From Rubrivivax sp. (GTDB lineage: Bacteria > Pseudomonadota > Gammaproteobacteria > Burkholderiales > Burkholderiaceae_C): a stretch of DNA of 64,000 nucleotides. Of this stretch, positions 17,200 through 25,572 are shown piece after piece. A model generated the notes under the pieces. The model ran no database searches. It saw only the letters and a program-made list of their open reading frames with translations, and was not told the origin of the DNA. Location: positions 620,001 through 684,000 of the forward strand of contig JADJHR010000001.1 of assembly GCA_016707445.1 (NCBI GenBank). Direction: 5' to 3'. The translations under genes were made by a program, and so were the position numbers. Numbering within the stretch: the first letter of the stretch is position 1; each line of letters begins with the position of its first letter.

Positions 17200-17569
17200 A
17201 TTATGTCTCAATGCTCATCCGAAACCAAGCCTTCGGGATGTTTTGCTGCCAGGCCGGTATGGCCTGCAAGGCCACGCGGCTGCCTGTTGCGGTCTGATCA
17301 AGCAGTCAGCGCGGGATCACGCGATGCACAACTTGCGACATCGGCGTCTCCAGTTTGGGCTGCGCTGCCAACAACGGCTGCAGCGGGACCGGCGGCGAAA
17401 GCACTCAATGGTCTACTGGCACATCGCGAATGCCCTGCACGATCAGGTGAGCCGCGCAAGGGGCGTGCGGTGCGCTCGGCCGGGCTGAAGCCCTTCACCT
17501 GTCGTCGTTGTGCGGTTGCAGCCCGGCGCAGGTCGGGGCGTTCAATGCTGCCGACCAGCCCCCATGTGG
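17200..17569. other. Gene-poor spacer upstream of the GntR operon
   Basis: About 370 bp between the divergent regulator operators and the 3' end of the RTX protein gene. Open frames here are short and have no recognisable domain, signal peptide or ribosome-binding site. Apart from the operators at its left edge I see no terminator, repeat or RNA gene. Confidence 0.5.
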
Positions 17570-19615
17570 TCAACCTGGGCTGCCGGGATAGATGAACTCG
17601 ATGCCTGTCTGCTGCAGTCCGACCAGGTTGATGTTGACCAGGTTTTCTGTCAGGTCTGCTGCCATCTGGGCCAGCGAGGCATGGGTGTAGTGACCTGAAC
17701 CGAGTTCTGTTAACCAGTAGGTGAGCTGGTCCAGCGGCGGTGCGACGCCCACCAGGTTCTGGTACAGCAGGTTGACTTCTGCTGTATCCGAGAAGTTCGG
17801 GCCAAGCTGGGCCTGCAAAGCGTATTGCATCAAGTCCGGGTAGCTCATGCCGCTGTCGAGCAGCGACAAGCCCAAACCCACAGCTTCCTTGATGTGTACG
17901 GCTGACGCACCGAACACCGCCCCCAGGATCTTAACCGTTTCACCGGCATTGCCGTCCAGGTCGCCCGCCAAACCGAAGTCAGCAAACTTCAATCGTTCGA
18001 TCCGGGTCAAGGTGTCGACGCCGTCGGCGCCGCTCTTGTCGCTGACCGTGAACCCGCTGGTGGTTGTACCGATCTCATACGTGCTGCGGCTGCCAGCGTA
18101 GGTCGCGGTATCGACACCCGCTCCGCCATCCAGGCTGTCGTTGCCCCTGCCGCCGGTGAGTGTGTCGTTGCCTGCACCACCGATCAGCGTGTCGCTGCTG
18201 GTCCCGCCCGTCAAGGTCTTGTCGATCGCAAAGATCTGGGCCTTGACCGCAGAGCCGCTGCCATCGGTCGGGCCGTAACCGCCATCGTTCCACCCGATCA
18301 CGAACGCACTTGCGTTCAATGCGGTCACTTGCGCACCGCTCTGGTCTCCGGCCATGACGGTGTTGGCCAGGCTGGCGGCGCCAACCTTGGTGCCGTTGCC
18401 GTCGAACGCCTGGAACTTCACGTCGCGCCAGTTCTCGCTCCAGCTCACCACGAAGCCGCCGTCGTCCAAGGCAGCCAGCTGGACTCCGTCCTGGGCGCCG
18501 TCCTTGGGGGAGTTCACGTGGATTTCATTCCCGATCCTGGTGCCGGAGTTCGAGAACATCTGCGCATTGACATCGATGCCGCTGCTCCAGTCGTCCCAGG
18601 CGACCACGAAGCCCCCGTTCTTCAATCCAATGACCTGGCCGTGCAACTGGTCTGCCAAGGTGGTGGTGTTGGCCAGCAGTTCGGCGCCCACGCGTGCGCC
18701 GAAGGCATCGAAGACCTGCGCCTTGACGCCCCGACCGTCACTGTCGCCGTTCAGGTCGGTCCAGGTGACCACAAAGCCGCCGTTGCTCAAGCCGACAACC
18801 TGCTCTTCGGTCTGTGTTGAATAGGTCGCGCCCGATCCGGCCGTGTTGACAAGGATCTGCTGCCCGACGGTGACGCCCGCCGCCGAGTACACCTGCGCCA
18901 TCACGTCATCGACGGCGTAATGCCCGTCGTGCCACACCACCACGAATCCACCACCCGCCAGCGAGCTGATCTTGGGTGCGTAGTTGTAGGTACCGGTCAC
19001 CATCAATTCCGAGCCGGTCTTCCTGCCGCTGGCGTCGAAGATCTGCGCCAGGATGCTGGGCCCGCCGCCGCATCGGTCTGGGCCGCATGAACTCGCCCAG
19101 TCCTCCCAGGTCACCACGAAGTTCCCATTGGCCAGCGCCGTGATCTTTTCGCCGGTCTGGTCCATCGCATGCGTGCTGTTGACCAACACTTCGTTGCCGA
19201 TCACCTGCCCCGTCGGATCGAAGACCTGGGCCTTGATGGCCTTGCCCTGCCCGTCACCCGTTGCGCCACCCACACCCAGGCTGCCGTGGTGGTCTGCGTA
19301 GCCGAAGTAGTCCCAGCCGTCGGTCCAGGTCACCACGACGTTGCCGTTCGACAGCACGGCGACATGCGGATCCTGTTGCCAGTTGAGGGTCGCGGTATTG
19401 ACCCTGATCTCAGGCCCGACCTTGGCGCCATTGGTTGCGAACCACTGCGCCTTGATGCCCGACCAACTTCCGTCAGCAACGGTCGGGTGCTCGGCATCAG
19501 CCCAGTCCACCCAGACCGTCACGAAGCCACCGTTGTTCAGCTTGGCCGTCTGGCCCAAGGTTTGATCACTGATCGTTTGCGTGTTGACCAGGATCTCGCT
19601 TCCGATCTTCGACAT
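17570..19615 (-). CDS. Large RTX-type repeat protein, probably secreted by type I secretion
   Basis: A 681-residue protein without a signal peptide. Residues 1 to about 455 are eight repeats of 50-70 residues built on a pattern like IGNEILVNT...ALxNGGFVVTWxD...IKAQVFDxxG, suggestive of a beta-propeller or repeated beta-sheet. They are followed by a short Ca2+-binding RTX block (GGAGNDTLTGGRGNDSLDGG, about residues 460-495). The C-terminal 130 residues resemble the DUF4214-type helical region (LYQNLVGVAPPLDQLTYWL). This layout fits a T1SS substrate carrying a C-terminal secretion signal. No ABC exporter genes lie nearby. The ATG at 19615 follows GGGAGCC. Function, such as adhesin or surface protein, is unknown. 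Confidence 0.8.
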   Translation of the reverse strand: MSKIGSEILVNTQTISDQTLGQTAKLNNGGFVTVWVDWADAEHPTVADGSWSGIKAQWFATNGAKVGPEIRVNTATLNWQQDPHVAVLSNGNVVVTWTDGWDYFGYADHHGSLGVGGATGDGQGKAIKAQVFDPTGQVIGNEVLVNSTHAMDQTGEKITALANGNFVVTWEDWASSCGPDRCGGGPSILAQIFDASGRKTGSELMVTGTYNYAPKISSLAGGGFVVVWHDGHYAVDDVMAQVYSAAGVTVGQQILVNTAGSGATYSTQTEEQVVGLSNGGFVVTWTDLNGDSDGRGVKAQVFDAFGARVGAELLANTTTLADQLHGQVIGLKNGGFVVAWDDWSSGIDVNAQMFSNSGTRIGNEIHVNSPKDGAQDGVQLAALDDGGFVVSWSENWRDVKFQAFDGNGTKVGAASLANTVMAGDQSGAQVTALNASAFVIGWNDGGYGPTDGSGSAVKAQIFAIDKTLTGGTSSDTLIGGAGNDTLTGGRGNDSLDGGAGVDTATYAGSRSTYEIGTTTSGFTVSDKSGADGVDTLTRIERLKFADFGLAGDLDGNAGETVKILGAVFGASAVHIKEAVGLGLSLLDSGMSYPDLMQYALQAQLGPNFSDTAEVNLLYQNLVGVAPPLDQLTYWLTELGSGHYTHASLAQMAADLTENLVNINLVGLQQTGIEFIYPGSPG

Positions 19616-20029
19616 GTGGGGCTCCCTGTAGTGCTTGTTTCATCTCGCTACAGACAATCCTAGGCACAGCCGCCAGGGGGCGATTGATTTGCTTCAATTT
19701 CGGACCGCGGCAGATCGCGTCTAGAGTGCACCCCTTAAATGGCCGACACCCGTTTGCGCCGACGTCATTCGACGGCGGCAGGTTTGCCACCGATTGGCTG
19801 TATGCAGGTGGTTGATCTGGCGCGGCGACGAGCGCCACGGTTCATCCAGAGGCTGGTGACGGCGTGCGCCGCTCCGGCCGGGCCGGTACGTGCGGGTCAG
19901 TTGCGCGATCGCTCCAGCAGTGCCGGCCGTTCGCGCATGGGGTCGGCCGATCCTGGCCAGGGCCTTCAGCCGCTTGGGTACGTCGTGCTTGGAGGCCGGC
20001 CGCCTGTCTTGACTCAGCGGCCCTGATGT
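19616..20029. other. Intergenic region between RTX gene and aminotransferase
   Basis: About 410 bp without a convincing gene. The first 120 bp next to the RTX start are A/T-richer than average (TTGATTTGCTTCAATTTCGG region) and probably hold its promoter, but no confident -10/-35 pair can be fixed. The rest is G/C-rich with short frames lacking motifs. No RNA gene or repeat was recognised. Confidence 0.4.
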
Positions 20030-21191
20030 CTACCCGTGCCCGAACACCTGCCGCAGTGCCTGCGCCAGCGCATCAAGCTCGGCGCGTGTGTTGTAGCCCT
20101 GCACCGACGCGCGCACGAAGCATCGTCCTTCGTGCCGGGTCACCGGCACCTCGATGTGGTGCTCGTCGAACAGCCTTGCGCGCAGGGTTTCGGCGTCGCA
20201 GGGGGGCACCGGGATCGGCACCATCTGGGCGAAGTCGGCGTCTCGTCCGATCGGTGCCTGATCGAACTCGTGGGCCAGTTCGTGCATCAGTGCCAACGCC
20301 AGTTCATGGCAGCGTGCGCGCACCTCGGGCGGCAGGTGCTCGCGGTGGAAGTCGATCGCCGTGCCCACCGCCAGCCAGCCACAGATGTCGCGCGTACCCT
20401 GCCACTGCAGCCGGCGCTCGAAGGTGCTGTTGCCGGTGTAGGCGTCGAAGCCGGTGTGGCCGCCGCTGCCGGCCACATAGCCCCAGCTGATGACGCTGGC
20501 GTCAAGCCGCTCGTGCTGTTCGGGCCGCGCGTGCAAAAACGCCGTGCCCTTGGGCGCGCACATCCACTTGTGGCAGTTGCCGGTGTAGAAGTCGGCGCCG
20601 ATCGCATCCAGCGCCAGCTCGAGCTGGCCCGGGGCGTGTGCCCCGTCCACCAGCACCGGCAGGCCACGCTGGTGTGCCGCCTGCACCAGATCGGCCAGCG
20701 GCATGATCAATGCGGTGGTCGAGGTCAGGTGGCTGACGAAGATCAGTCGCGTACTGGGTGTCACGCGGGCCAGCACCTGGTCGACAAAGGCATCACGCTC
20801 GAAGGGCAGCGCGATCTCGGCGCGAACATAGTGCGCAGCACGTTGTGCACACACGAACTGCCAGGTGGCGTCGCAGGCGCCGTATTCCAGCGTCGGTGCC
20901 CAGCACCTCGTCGCCCGGCTGCAGCACCAGCGAGCGCGCCACGATGTTGACGCCGGTGGTGGCGTTGGGCACGAACACCAGGTGCTCGGCCTGTGCGCCG
21001 ACAAAGCCGGCCAGCTGCTCGCGCGCCTGGCGCAGCAGCGTGGCCGAGCGCCGACCCAAAAACTCGACCGGGTTGCGCTCCATCTGGCGCTGCCAGTCGT
21101 GCAAGGCCTGCGTCACCGGCCGCGGGCAGGCGCCGAACGAACCGTGGTTGAGAAAGACCAGGTCAGGGTCGAGTTCGAACAGTTTGCGCAA
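20030..21191 (-). pseudogene. Class V aminotransferase (isopenicillin-N epimerase-like) with a single-base frameshift
   Basis: A PLP enzyme of the aminotransferase class V/CefD-like group. The N-terminal part from the TTG at 21191 (AAAGGA upstream) reads LFELDPDLVFLNHGSFGACPRPV and VFVPNATTGVNIVARSLVLQPGDEVLGTD. The rest continues in another frame as EYGACDATWQFVC, HLTSTTALIMPLADLVQAAH, VDGAHAPGQL and TGNCHKWMCAPKGTAFL, where the Lys binds PLP. Removing one base near 20891 (GAC-G-CTGGAA on the coding strand) restores one reading frame of about 386 residues. No other damage is seen, so a sequence error is possible. It follows an acyltransferase gene by 21 bp and may share its operon. The substrate is not known. 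Confidence 0.85.
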
Positions 21192-21212
21192 CGCTTGTCC
21201 TTTCTGCGGCGT

Positions 21213-21803
21213 TCAGCCGGCGTCGAACTGGCGTGCGTTGCGCCCCTTGAACGGCGCGTAGAAGGCCTTGATCGCCGCCATGTCCTTTTCGATGTCGCCG
21301 CTGGGCCGGAATACCGGCCCCAGGCCGCTGAGCTTGCGTTCATAGTCCATGTAGGCCATCACGATGGGCACCTGGGCTGACAGCGCAATGTAGTAGAAGC
21401 CGGTCTTCCAGTGCCGCGTGGCGCCGCGCGTGCCTTCGGGTGGCACCACCAGCTGCACGCGGCCGTCGGCCGCCGTCAGCGCCGCCGCCGATGCCGCCAC
21501 CAGGTTGCCCGACTGACCGCGCTGGACGGCGATGCCGCCCAGCCAGCGCATCAGGCCGCCGAAAGGAAAGTCGAACAGGCTGTGCTTGCCCATCCAGTAA
21601 AGGTTCAGGCGCAGCGAGAAGCCGACCATCAGCGTGTACGGCAGGTCCCAGTTGCTGGTGTGCGGCGCGGCGATCAGCACGCACTTGTTGGCACCCTCAG
21701 GCAACTGGCCTTCCACGGTCCAGCCGCGCAGCCGCAGCCAGGCCAGCGACAGCGCACGCAACGCCGGGCTGACACCGGGCGTGTCGAAGATGGTGCGCTG
21801 CAT
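21213..21803 (-). CDS. PlsC-like acyltransferase family protein
   Basis: A 196-residue acyltransferase of the 1-acyl-glycerol-3-phosphate acyltransferase superfamily. The H-x4-D catalytic motif is seen as APHTSNWDLP (His and Asp four residues apart), and the glycerophosphate-site motif as VPPEGTRG. A hydrophobic segment lies between them (TLMVGFSLRLNLYWMG). It is shorter than PlsC and belongs to the lysophospholipid acyltransferase-like group. The ATG at 21803 begins one base after the stop of the enoyl-CoA hydratase-like gene, so the two are probably co-translated. Substrate is unknown. Confidence 0.82.
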   Translation of the reverse strand: MQRTIFDTPGVSPALRALSLAWLRLRGWTVEGQLPEGANKCVLIAAPHTSNWDLPYTLMVGFSLRLNLYWMGKHSLFDFPFGGLMRWLGGIAVQRGQSGNLVAASAAALTAADGRVQLVVPPEGTRGATRHWKTGFYYIALSAQVPIVMAYMDYERKLSGLGPVFRPSGDIEKDMAAIKAFYAPFKGRNARQFDAG

Positions 21804-21804
21804 G

Positions 21805-22587
21805 TCAGTGACCCGTGAATCGAGGTGGCCGCCGGGCGGCAAAGGCCGCCAGGCCCTCGCGCAGGTCGGTGCTGCGGGCGCAGGTGTCCAGCCGTTGTCG
21901 CAGCGCGGCGGCATCGATCTGCCCGCGCGCGATCTCGTCGAGTGAACGTTTCATGCCACTGACTGCCAGCGGTGCGTTGGCCGCCAGTGCAGCCACGTAA
22001 CGCGACACCGTGGTGTCGAGCGCTTCGGCGGCGACCAGCTCGTCCAGATAGCCGATCTGCCGCAGGGTCGGTGCGTCGATGGCCTCGGCCAGCAGGAACA
22101 GCCGTTTGGCTGCCCCCAGCCCCAGCCGCGTCACGTAGCGCTGCAGGCCGCTGGGGTAGTAGTGCAGGCCCAGGCGCGCGGCCGGCATGCGCAGTTCCAT
22201 GTCGGCCACGCCGATGCGGAAATCACAGGCCAGCGCCAGATCGGTGGCGCCGCCATACACGCTGCCGTTGAGTCGTGCCACGCTGGGCACGGGCAGCGCT
22301 TCGAGCGCGTCGACCGTGTGCTCGAACAGCTGCGGATCGTGCTGGGCCGATGCCGCGCCCTGTTCGAGCTCACCCAGGTGAAAGCCAGCGCAAAAGGCGC
22401 GGCCGCTGCCGGTCAGCACCAGTGCACGCACCGAGCGGCTGGCGCGCAGCGTCGCAAAGTGCGCCTGCAGTTGCAGCAGGTCTTCGCGGTGCAGTCGGTT
22501 CAGGTGCTGCGGCCGCAGCAGCGTGATGGTGGCCACACCGTCGCCGCCGATCTGCAGCAGCGGCTGGCCATCGGGGTGTTCATTCAT
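21805..22587 (-). CDS. Enoyl-CoA hydratase/isomerase family protein lacking both usual catalytic glutamates
   Basis: A 260-residue crotonase-fold protein. The oxyanion-hole segments are SGRAFCAGFHLGEL and NGSVYGGATDLALACDFRIG. In classic enoyl-CoA hydratases two Glu residues act as acid and base; here the equivalents appear to be Asp116 (GGATD) and Ala136 (RMPAARLGL). It therefore probably performs another crotonase-type reaction such as isomerisation, dehalogenation or hydrolysis, or has a non-standard mechanism. The ATG at 22587 starts a cluster with the acyltransferase and aminotransferase. It is divergent from the outer-membrane protein gene. Confidence 0.85.
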   Translation of the reverse strand: MNEHPDGQPLLQIGGDGVATITLLRPQHLNRLHREDLLQLQAHFATLRASRSVRALVLTGSGRAFCAGFHLGELEQGAASAQHDPQLFEHTVDALEALPVPSVARLNGSVYGGATDLALACDFRIGVADMELRMPAARLGLHYYPSGLQRYVTRLGLGAAKRLFLLAEAIDAPTLRQIGYLDELVAAEALDTTVSRYVAALAANAPLAVSGMKRSLDEIARGQIDAAALRQRLDTCARSTDLREGLAAFAARRPPRFTGH

Positions 22588-22705
22588 GGGCGGGTCTGGT
22601 CCGGGACCGCGCGGATTCGAGGTGCATCGAGGGAAGACCGTTCCAGGCAGGACCGTCGATTATCGATGGCGCACAAGAGCGGTCGAGACGTTTAGCATCG
22701 CGCCC

Positions 22706-24946
22706 GTGCCACGCCTTTTGATCTTTGTCATTTGTTGGGCCACGGCCCTGCTGGCCTTGCCGGCTGACGCGGCGGCGCAGGCCGATGCGTCGATCCAGGC
22801 CGTGCCGCTGTCCCCCGGCGAGACCCCGCGCCTGACCGGGCGCCTGGATCATCCGGCCTGGAAGCGCGCGCCCGTCTATGACCAGTTCGTCGAGAAAGCG
22901 CCGACGCTGGATGCCCAGCCGACACAGGCCACCCAGGTGCAGGTGCTGTTCGACGAGCAGGCGCTGTACGTCGGCATCACAGCTTTTGATACCGAACCCG
23001 CCCTCATCCGCAAGCCGCTGGTGCGCTACGACCAGGTCAATCGCACGCAGGATTTCGTGGTGGTCTATGTCGACCCCATCGGCAGCCGTCGTTCGGCGCA
23101 ATGGTTTCGCGTCAGCGCCGCCGGCAGCCAGGCCGACGGGCTGCACACCGCGGCCGACGACAACGAAGACTTTGCGCCCGACTTCGACTGGGACGCTGCG
23201 GTGGCCCCGCATCCGCTGGGTTGGACGGCGGTGTTGCGGCTGCCTTTTGCCAGCCTGCGTTTCACCGAAGGCGGGGCCGATCGCTGGCGCATCATGGTGG
23301 CGCGTCGATTGCCTCGGCAGGATTTCCACCTCTTCACTTCGGTGCGGGTGCCGCAGGAGGCGGCGAGCTTTATCGACCGGCTTCAGCCCTTGCGGGGCGT
23401 GACGCTGCCCGAGCGGCACAGCTTCCTGACGCTGCGGCCCGGCTTGACGCTGCGCGGCGCGCGCGAGCGATCGCCCGACGGCACACGGCGCAGCGAGCAG
23501 GTGGTGGACGCCAGCCTGGACATCAAGTGGCGTCCGCTCGCCGAATTGGTGGTCGACGCCACGCTCAACCCTGATTTTTCGCAGGTCGCACTCGACGTGC
23601 CGCAGCTGAGCGGCAATACGCGCTTTGCGCTGTCGATTCCCGAAAAGCGTCCCTTCTTCTTCGAGTCGGCCGACCTGCTGCGCTCGCCGACCGAGGCCTT
23701 CTACACGCGCAGCTTCACGGCGCCACGCGCCGGCTTGCGTGCCACCTGGCGCGGCAGCCGGCTGGCGGGCAGCACGCTCATGGTCGACGACCGCGGGGGT
23801 GGTCAGGTGCTGCTGCCCCGCACCTATGGCACTGACGTGGCCGAGCAGCCGGCGTCGCGCACGCTGGCCGCGCGTGGTCGCGTCGACGAGGGCCCGCTGC
23901 AATGGGGTGCGGTGATGGCCGTGCGTCGGTACGAGCAGCAGCGTGGCGACAACGTGGTGTTCGGTCCTGACCTGGGCTGGCGCATCGATGATCGATGGCG
24001 GCTGCGTGCACAGTGGCTGCACGCGCGCAGCACGGCGCTGCCTGACGGCCGGGGTGTGCTGCAGCGCGCCGCCGCGGCCGACGGCGACCGGCTGTATCTC
24101 GAACTCAAACGCAATGGTGACCTGCGCGAGTCGGAGGTCATCGTGCAGGACATTGGCGCCGGCTTTCGCCACGATGGCGGCTTCGTCAACCAGGCTGGCG
24201 TGCGCAAGCTGTCGCTGTTCCAGAGTCAGGGTTGGCAAGCGGTGGGGCCGTTCCACGAGTTCTGGCTGAACATCAAGGCCACACGCAGCCAGGCGCGCGA
24301 CGACGGCCGCACGGTCGAACAGCAGATCATTCCGGGCCTGTACACCACGGCGGCGCACAACCTCGAATGGTGGCTGGAGCTGCACCCTGTGGCCCAGCTG
24401 CGTGCGTCGCACGACGGGCCGTTGCTGCCGCAGCGCTACCTGTCCAGCGGGCTGGTCTTCAGCCCGGCAACCTGGTTTCCGCTGCTCGACACCAGCATCG
24501 ACATCGGGCGGCTGGCCGATACGCATGACGAGCGGCTGCGTTCGGGGCTGCGCTGGAACACCACGGCCAAACTGCGCCCACTGGCCGCACTGGAGCTCGA
24601 ACCCTCGCTGTCGAGCAGCTGGTTGCGCGGCGATGGCCAGCGCGCCTACGACGAGCAGATCGCCAACCTGCTGGCGGTGTGGCACCTGGGCCCGCGCAGC
24701 CATCTTCGTGCCATCGTGCAACGCAGCCGCGTCGAGCGTGAGGGCCTGCGCCTGGACCAGCGGCAGGAGCAGTCGATCACCTGGAGCTGGCGGCCTTCCG
24801 CGGGCAGCGTGTTCTACGTCGGTGTCAGCCGTGTGCGTGACGGCGTGCGCGCGCAGCAGCGTGGCACCGAGGCTTTCGTCAAGCTGCAATTTGATCTCGA
24901 CGACAGCCGCCGATGGATCGACCGGATGTCCGGCGCGGGCACTTGA
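22706..24946 (+). CDS. Outer-membrane beta-barrel protein with N-terminal CBM9-like domain (DUF5916 type)
   Basis: A 746-residue exported protein. The GTG at 22706 begins MPRLLIFVICWATALLALPADAAAQA, a clear signal peptide. Residues 30 to about 220 resemble a carbohydrate-binding family 9-like sandwich (LTGRLDHPAWKRAPVYDQF, VQVLFDEQALYVGITAFD, DFVVVYVDPIGSRRSAQWFRVS). The rest is alternating hydrophobic strands with Arg/Trp/Tyr-rich turns ending in FVKLQFDLDD, as in DUF5916 barrels (LNPDFSQVALDVPQLSGNTRFALSIPEKRPFFFE is characteristic). Role is unknown; it may bind or transport glycans. It is divergent from the enoyl-CoA hydratase-like gene. Confidence 0.82.
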   Translation: MPRLLIFVICWATALLALPADAAAQADASIQAVPLSPGETPRLTGRLDHPAWKRAPVYDQFVEKAPTLDAQPTQATQVQVLFDEQALYVGITAFDTEPALIRKPLVRYDQVNRTQDFVVVYVDPIGSRRSAQWFRVSAAGSQADGLHTAADDNEDFAPDFDWDAAVAPHPLGWTAVLRLPFASLRFTEGGADRWRIMVARRLPRQDFHLFTSVRVPQEAASFIDRLQPLRGVTLPERHSFLTLRPGLTLRGARERSPDGTRRSEQVVDASLDIKWRPLAELVVDATLNPDFSQVALDVPQLSGNTRFALSIPEKRPFFFESADLLRSPTEAFYTRSFTAPRAGLRATWRGSRLAGSTLMVDDRGGGQVLLPRTYGTDVAEQPASRTLAARGRVDEGPLQWGAVMAVRRYEQQRGDNVVFGPDLGWRIDDRWRLRAQWLHARSTALPDGRGVLQRAAAADGDRLYLELKRNGDLRESEVIVQDIGAGFRHDGGFVNQAGVRKLSLFQSQGWQAVGPFHEFWLNIKATRSQARDDGRTVEQQIIPGLYTTAAHNLEWWLELHPVAQLRASHDGPLLPQRYLSSGLVFSPATWFPLLDTSIDIGRLADTHDERLRSGLRWNTTAKLRPLAALELEPSLSSSWLRGDGQRAYDEQIANLLAVWHLGPRSHLRAIVQRSRVEREGLRLDQRQEQSITWSWRPSAGSVFYVGVSRVRDGVRAQQRGTEAFVKLQFDLDDSRRWIDRMSGAGT

Positions 24947-24954
24947 CTTGACGC

Positions 24955-24968
24955 TTGACTCGGGTCAA
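24955..24968. promoter_or_regulatory. FNR/ANR-like box upstream of the universal stress gene
   Basis: TTGAC-TCGG-GTCAA is a perfect inverted repeat close to the FNR/ANR consensus TTGAT-N4-ATCAA. A -10-like TACAGT at 24990-24995 would put the transcription start near 25003, so the box is centred about 41 bases upstream, the class II activator position. This suggests induction of the Usp gene under low oxygen, as known for Usp genes in other proteobacteria. Confidence 0.6.
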
Positions 24969-25050
24969 TGTCGAGCCTTCCCGATGGCCTACAGTGCAAG
25001 TAGAGGGCCGACGCGGTTCAGCCCCGGCTGGTCACCTCAAAGGAGCCTTG

Positions 25051-25494
25051 ATGTTCACCCACCTTCTCGTGCCGATCGACGGCAGCGAATTGTCCGAACG
25101 TGCTGCCCAGACCAGCCTGGAGCTGGCGCACAAGCTGGGTGCGCGCATCACCGGTTTCGTCGCCGAGCCGATGGCGCCGATGCCCACGATGGCGGTCAAC
25201 GTGGCGCTGTACCAGCGTGAAACCGAAGCCCACCAGGCGCGCACCGAGACGCATGCCAACGAGGTGCTGGCTGCCTTTGCCGCCAAGGCGGCCGAAAAGG
25301 GGGTGTCGTTCCAGGGCAAGTTCCAGCGCACCGACAGCGTCGACAGCGCGATCGTGAAGGCCGCACAGGAATTCGGCTGCGACCTGATCGTCATGGTCAC
25401 GCATGGACGCGGCCCCTTCGCCGAGTTGCTGTTCGGCTCGCACACGCGCAACGTCATCATGCGCAGCCAGTTGCCTTTGCTGGTGCTGCACTGA
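25051..25494 (+). CDS. Universal stress protein (UspA family)
   Basis: A 147-residue cytoplasmic Usp domain. It begins MFTHLLVPIDGSELSERA, with the nucleotide-binding Asp, and ends DLIVMVTHGRGPFAELLFGSHTRNVIMRSQLPLLVLH, carrying the G-2x-G-9x-G-(S/T) ATP-binding signature in variant form (GRGPFAELLFGSHT). Usp proteins aid survival in stasis, oxygen limitation and oxidative stress. The ATG at 25051 follows AAAGGAG. An FNR-like box 83 bp upstream suggests anaerobic induction. The gene stands alone between the outer-membrane protein and the phasin-like gene. Confidence 0.93.
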   Translation: MFTHLLVPIDGSELSERAAQTSLELAHKLGARITGFVAEPMAPMPTMAVNVALYQRETEAHQARTETHANEVLAAFAAKAAEKGVSFQGKFQRTDSVDSAIVKAAQEFGCDLIVMVTHGRGPFAELLFGSHTRNVIMRSQLPLLVLH

Positions 25495-25572
25495 GCAGGG
25501 TTTGACGAAGTCGATTGCCCGCCGCCGGCTTCGGTGCGAGCATCGAAACCCCCACACTGCCAGGAGCCGCAC

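Noticed and set aside
17200..17569. Possible small genes in the gap next to the RTX gene
   Set aside because: Frames are short, differ on both strands, and lack signal peptides, motifs or ribosome-binding sites.
22580..24889. A minus-strand open frame of about 770 codons opposite the outer-membrane protein
   Set aside because: Shadow frame; the plus-strand protein has a signal peptide and family motifs.
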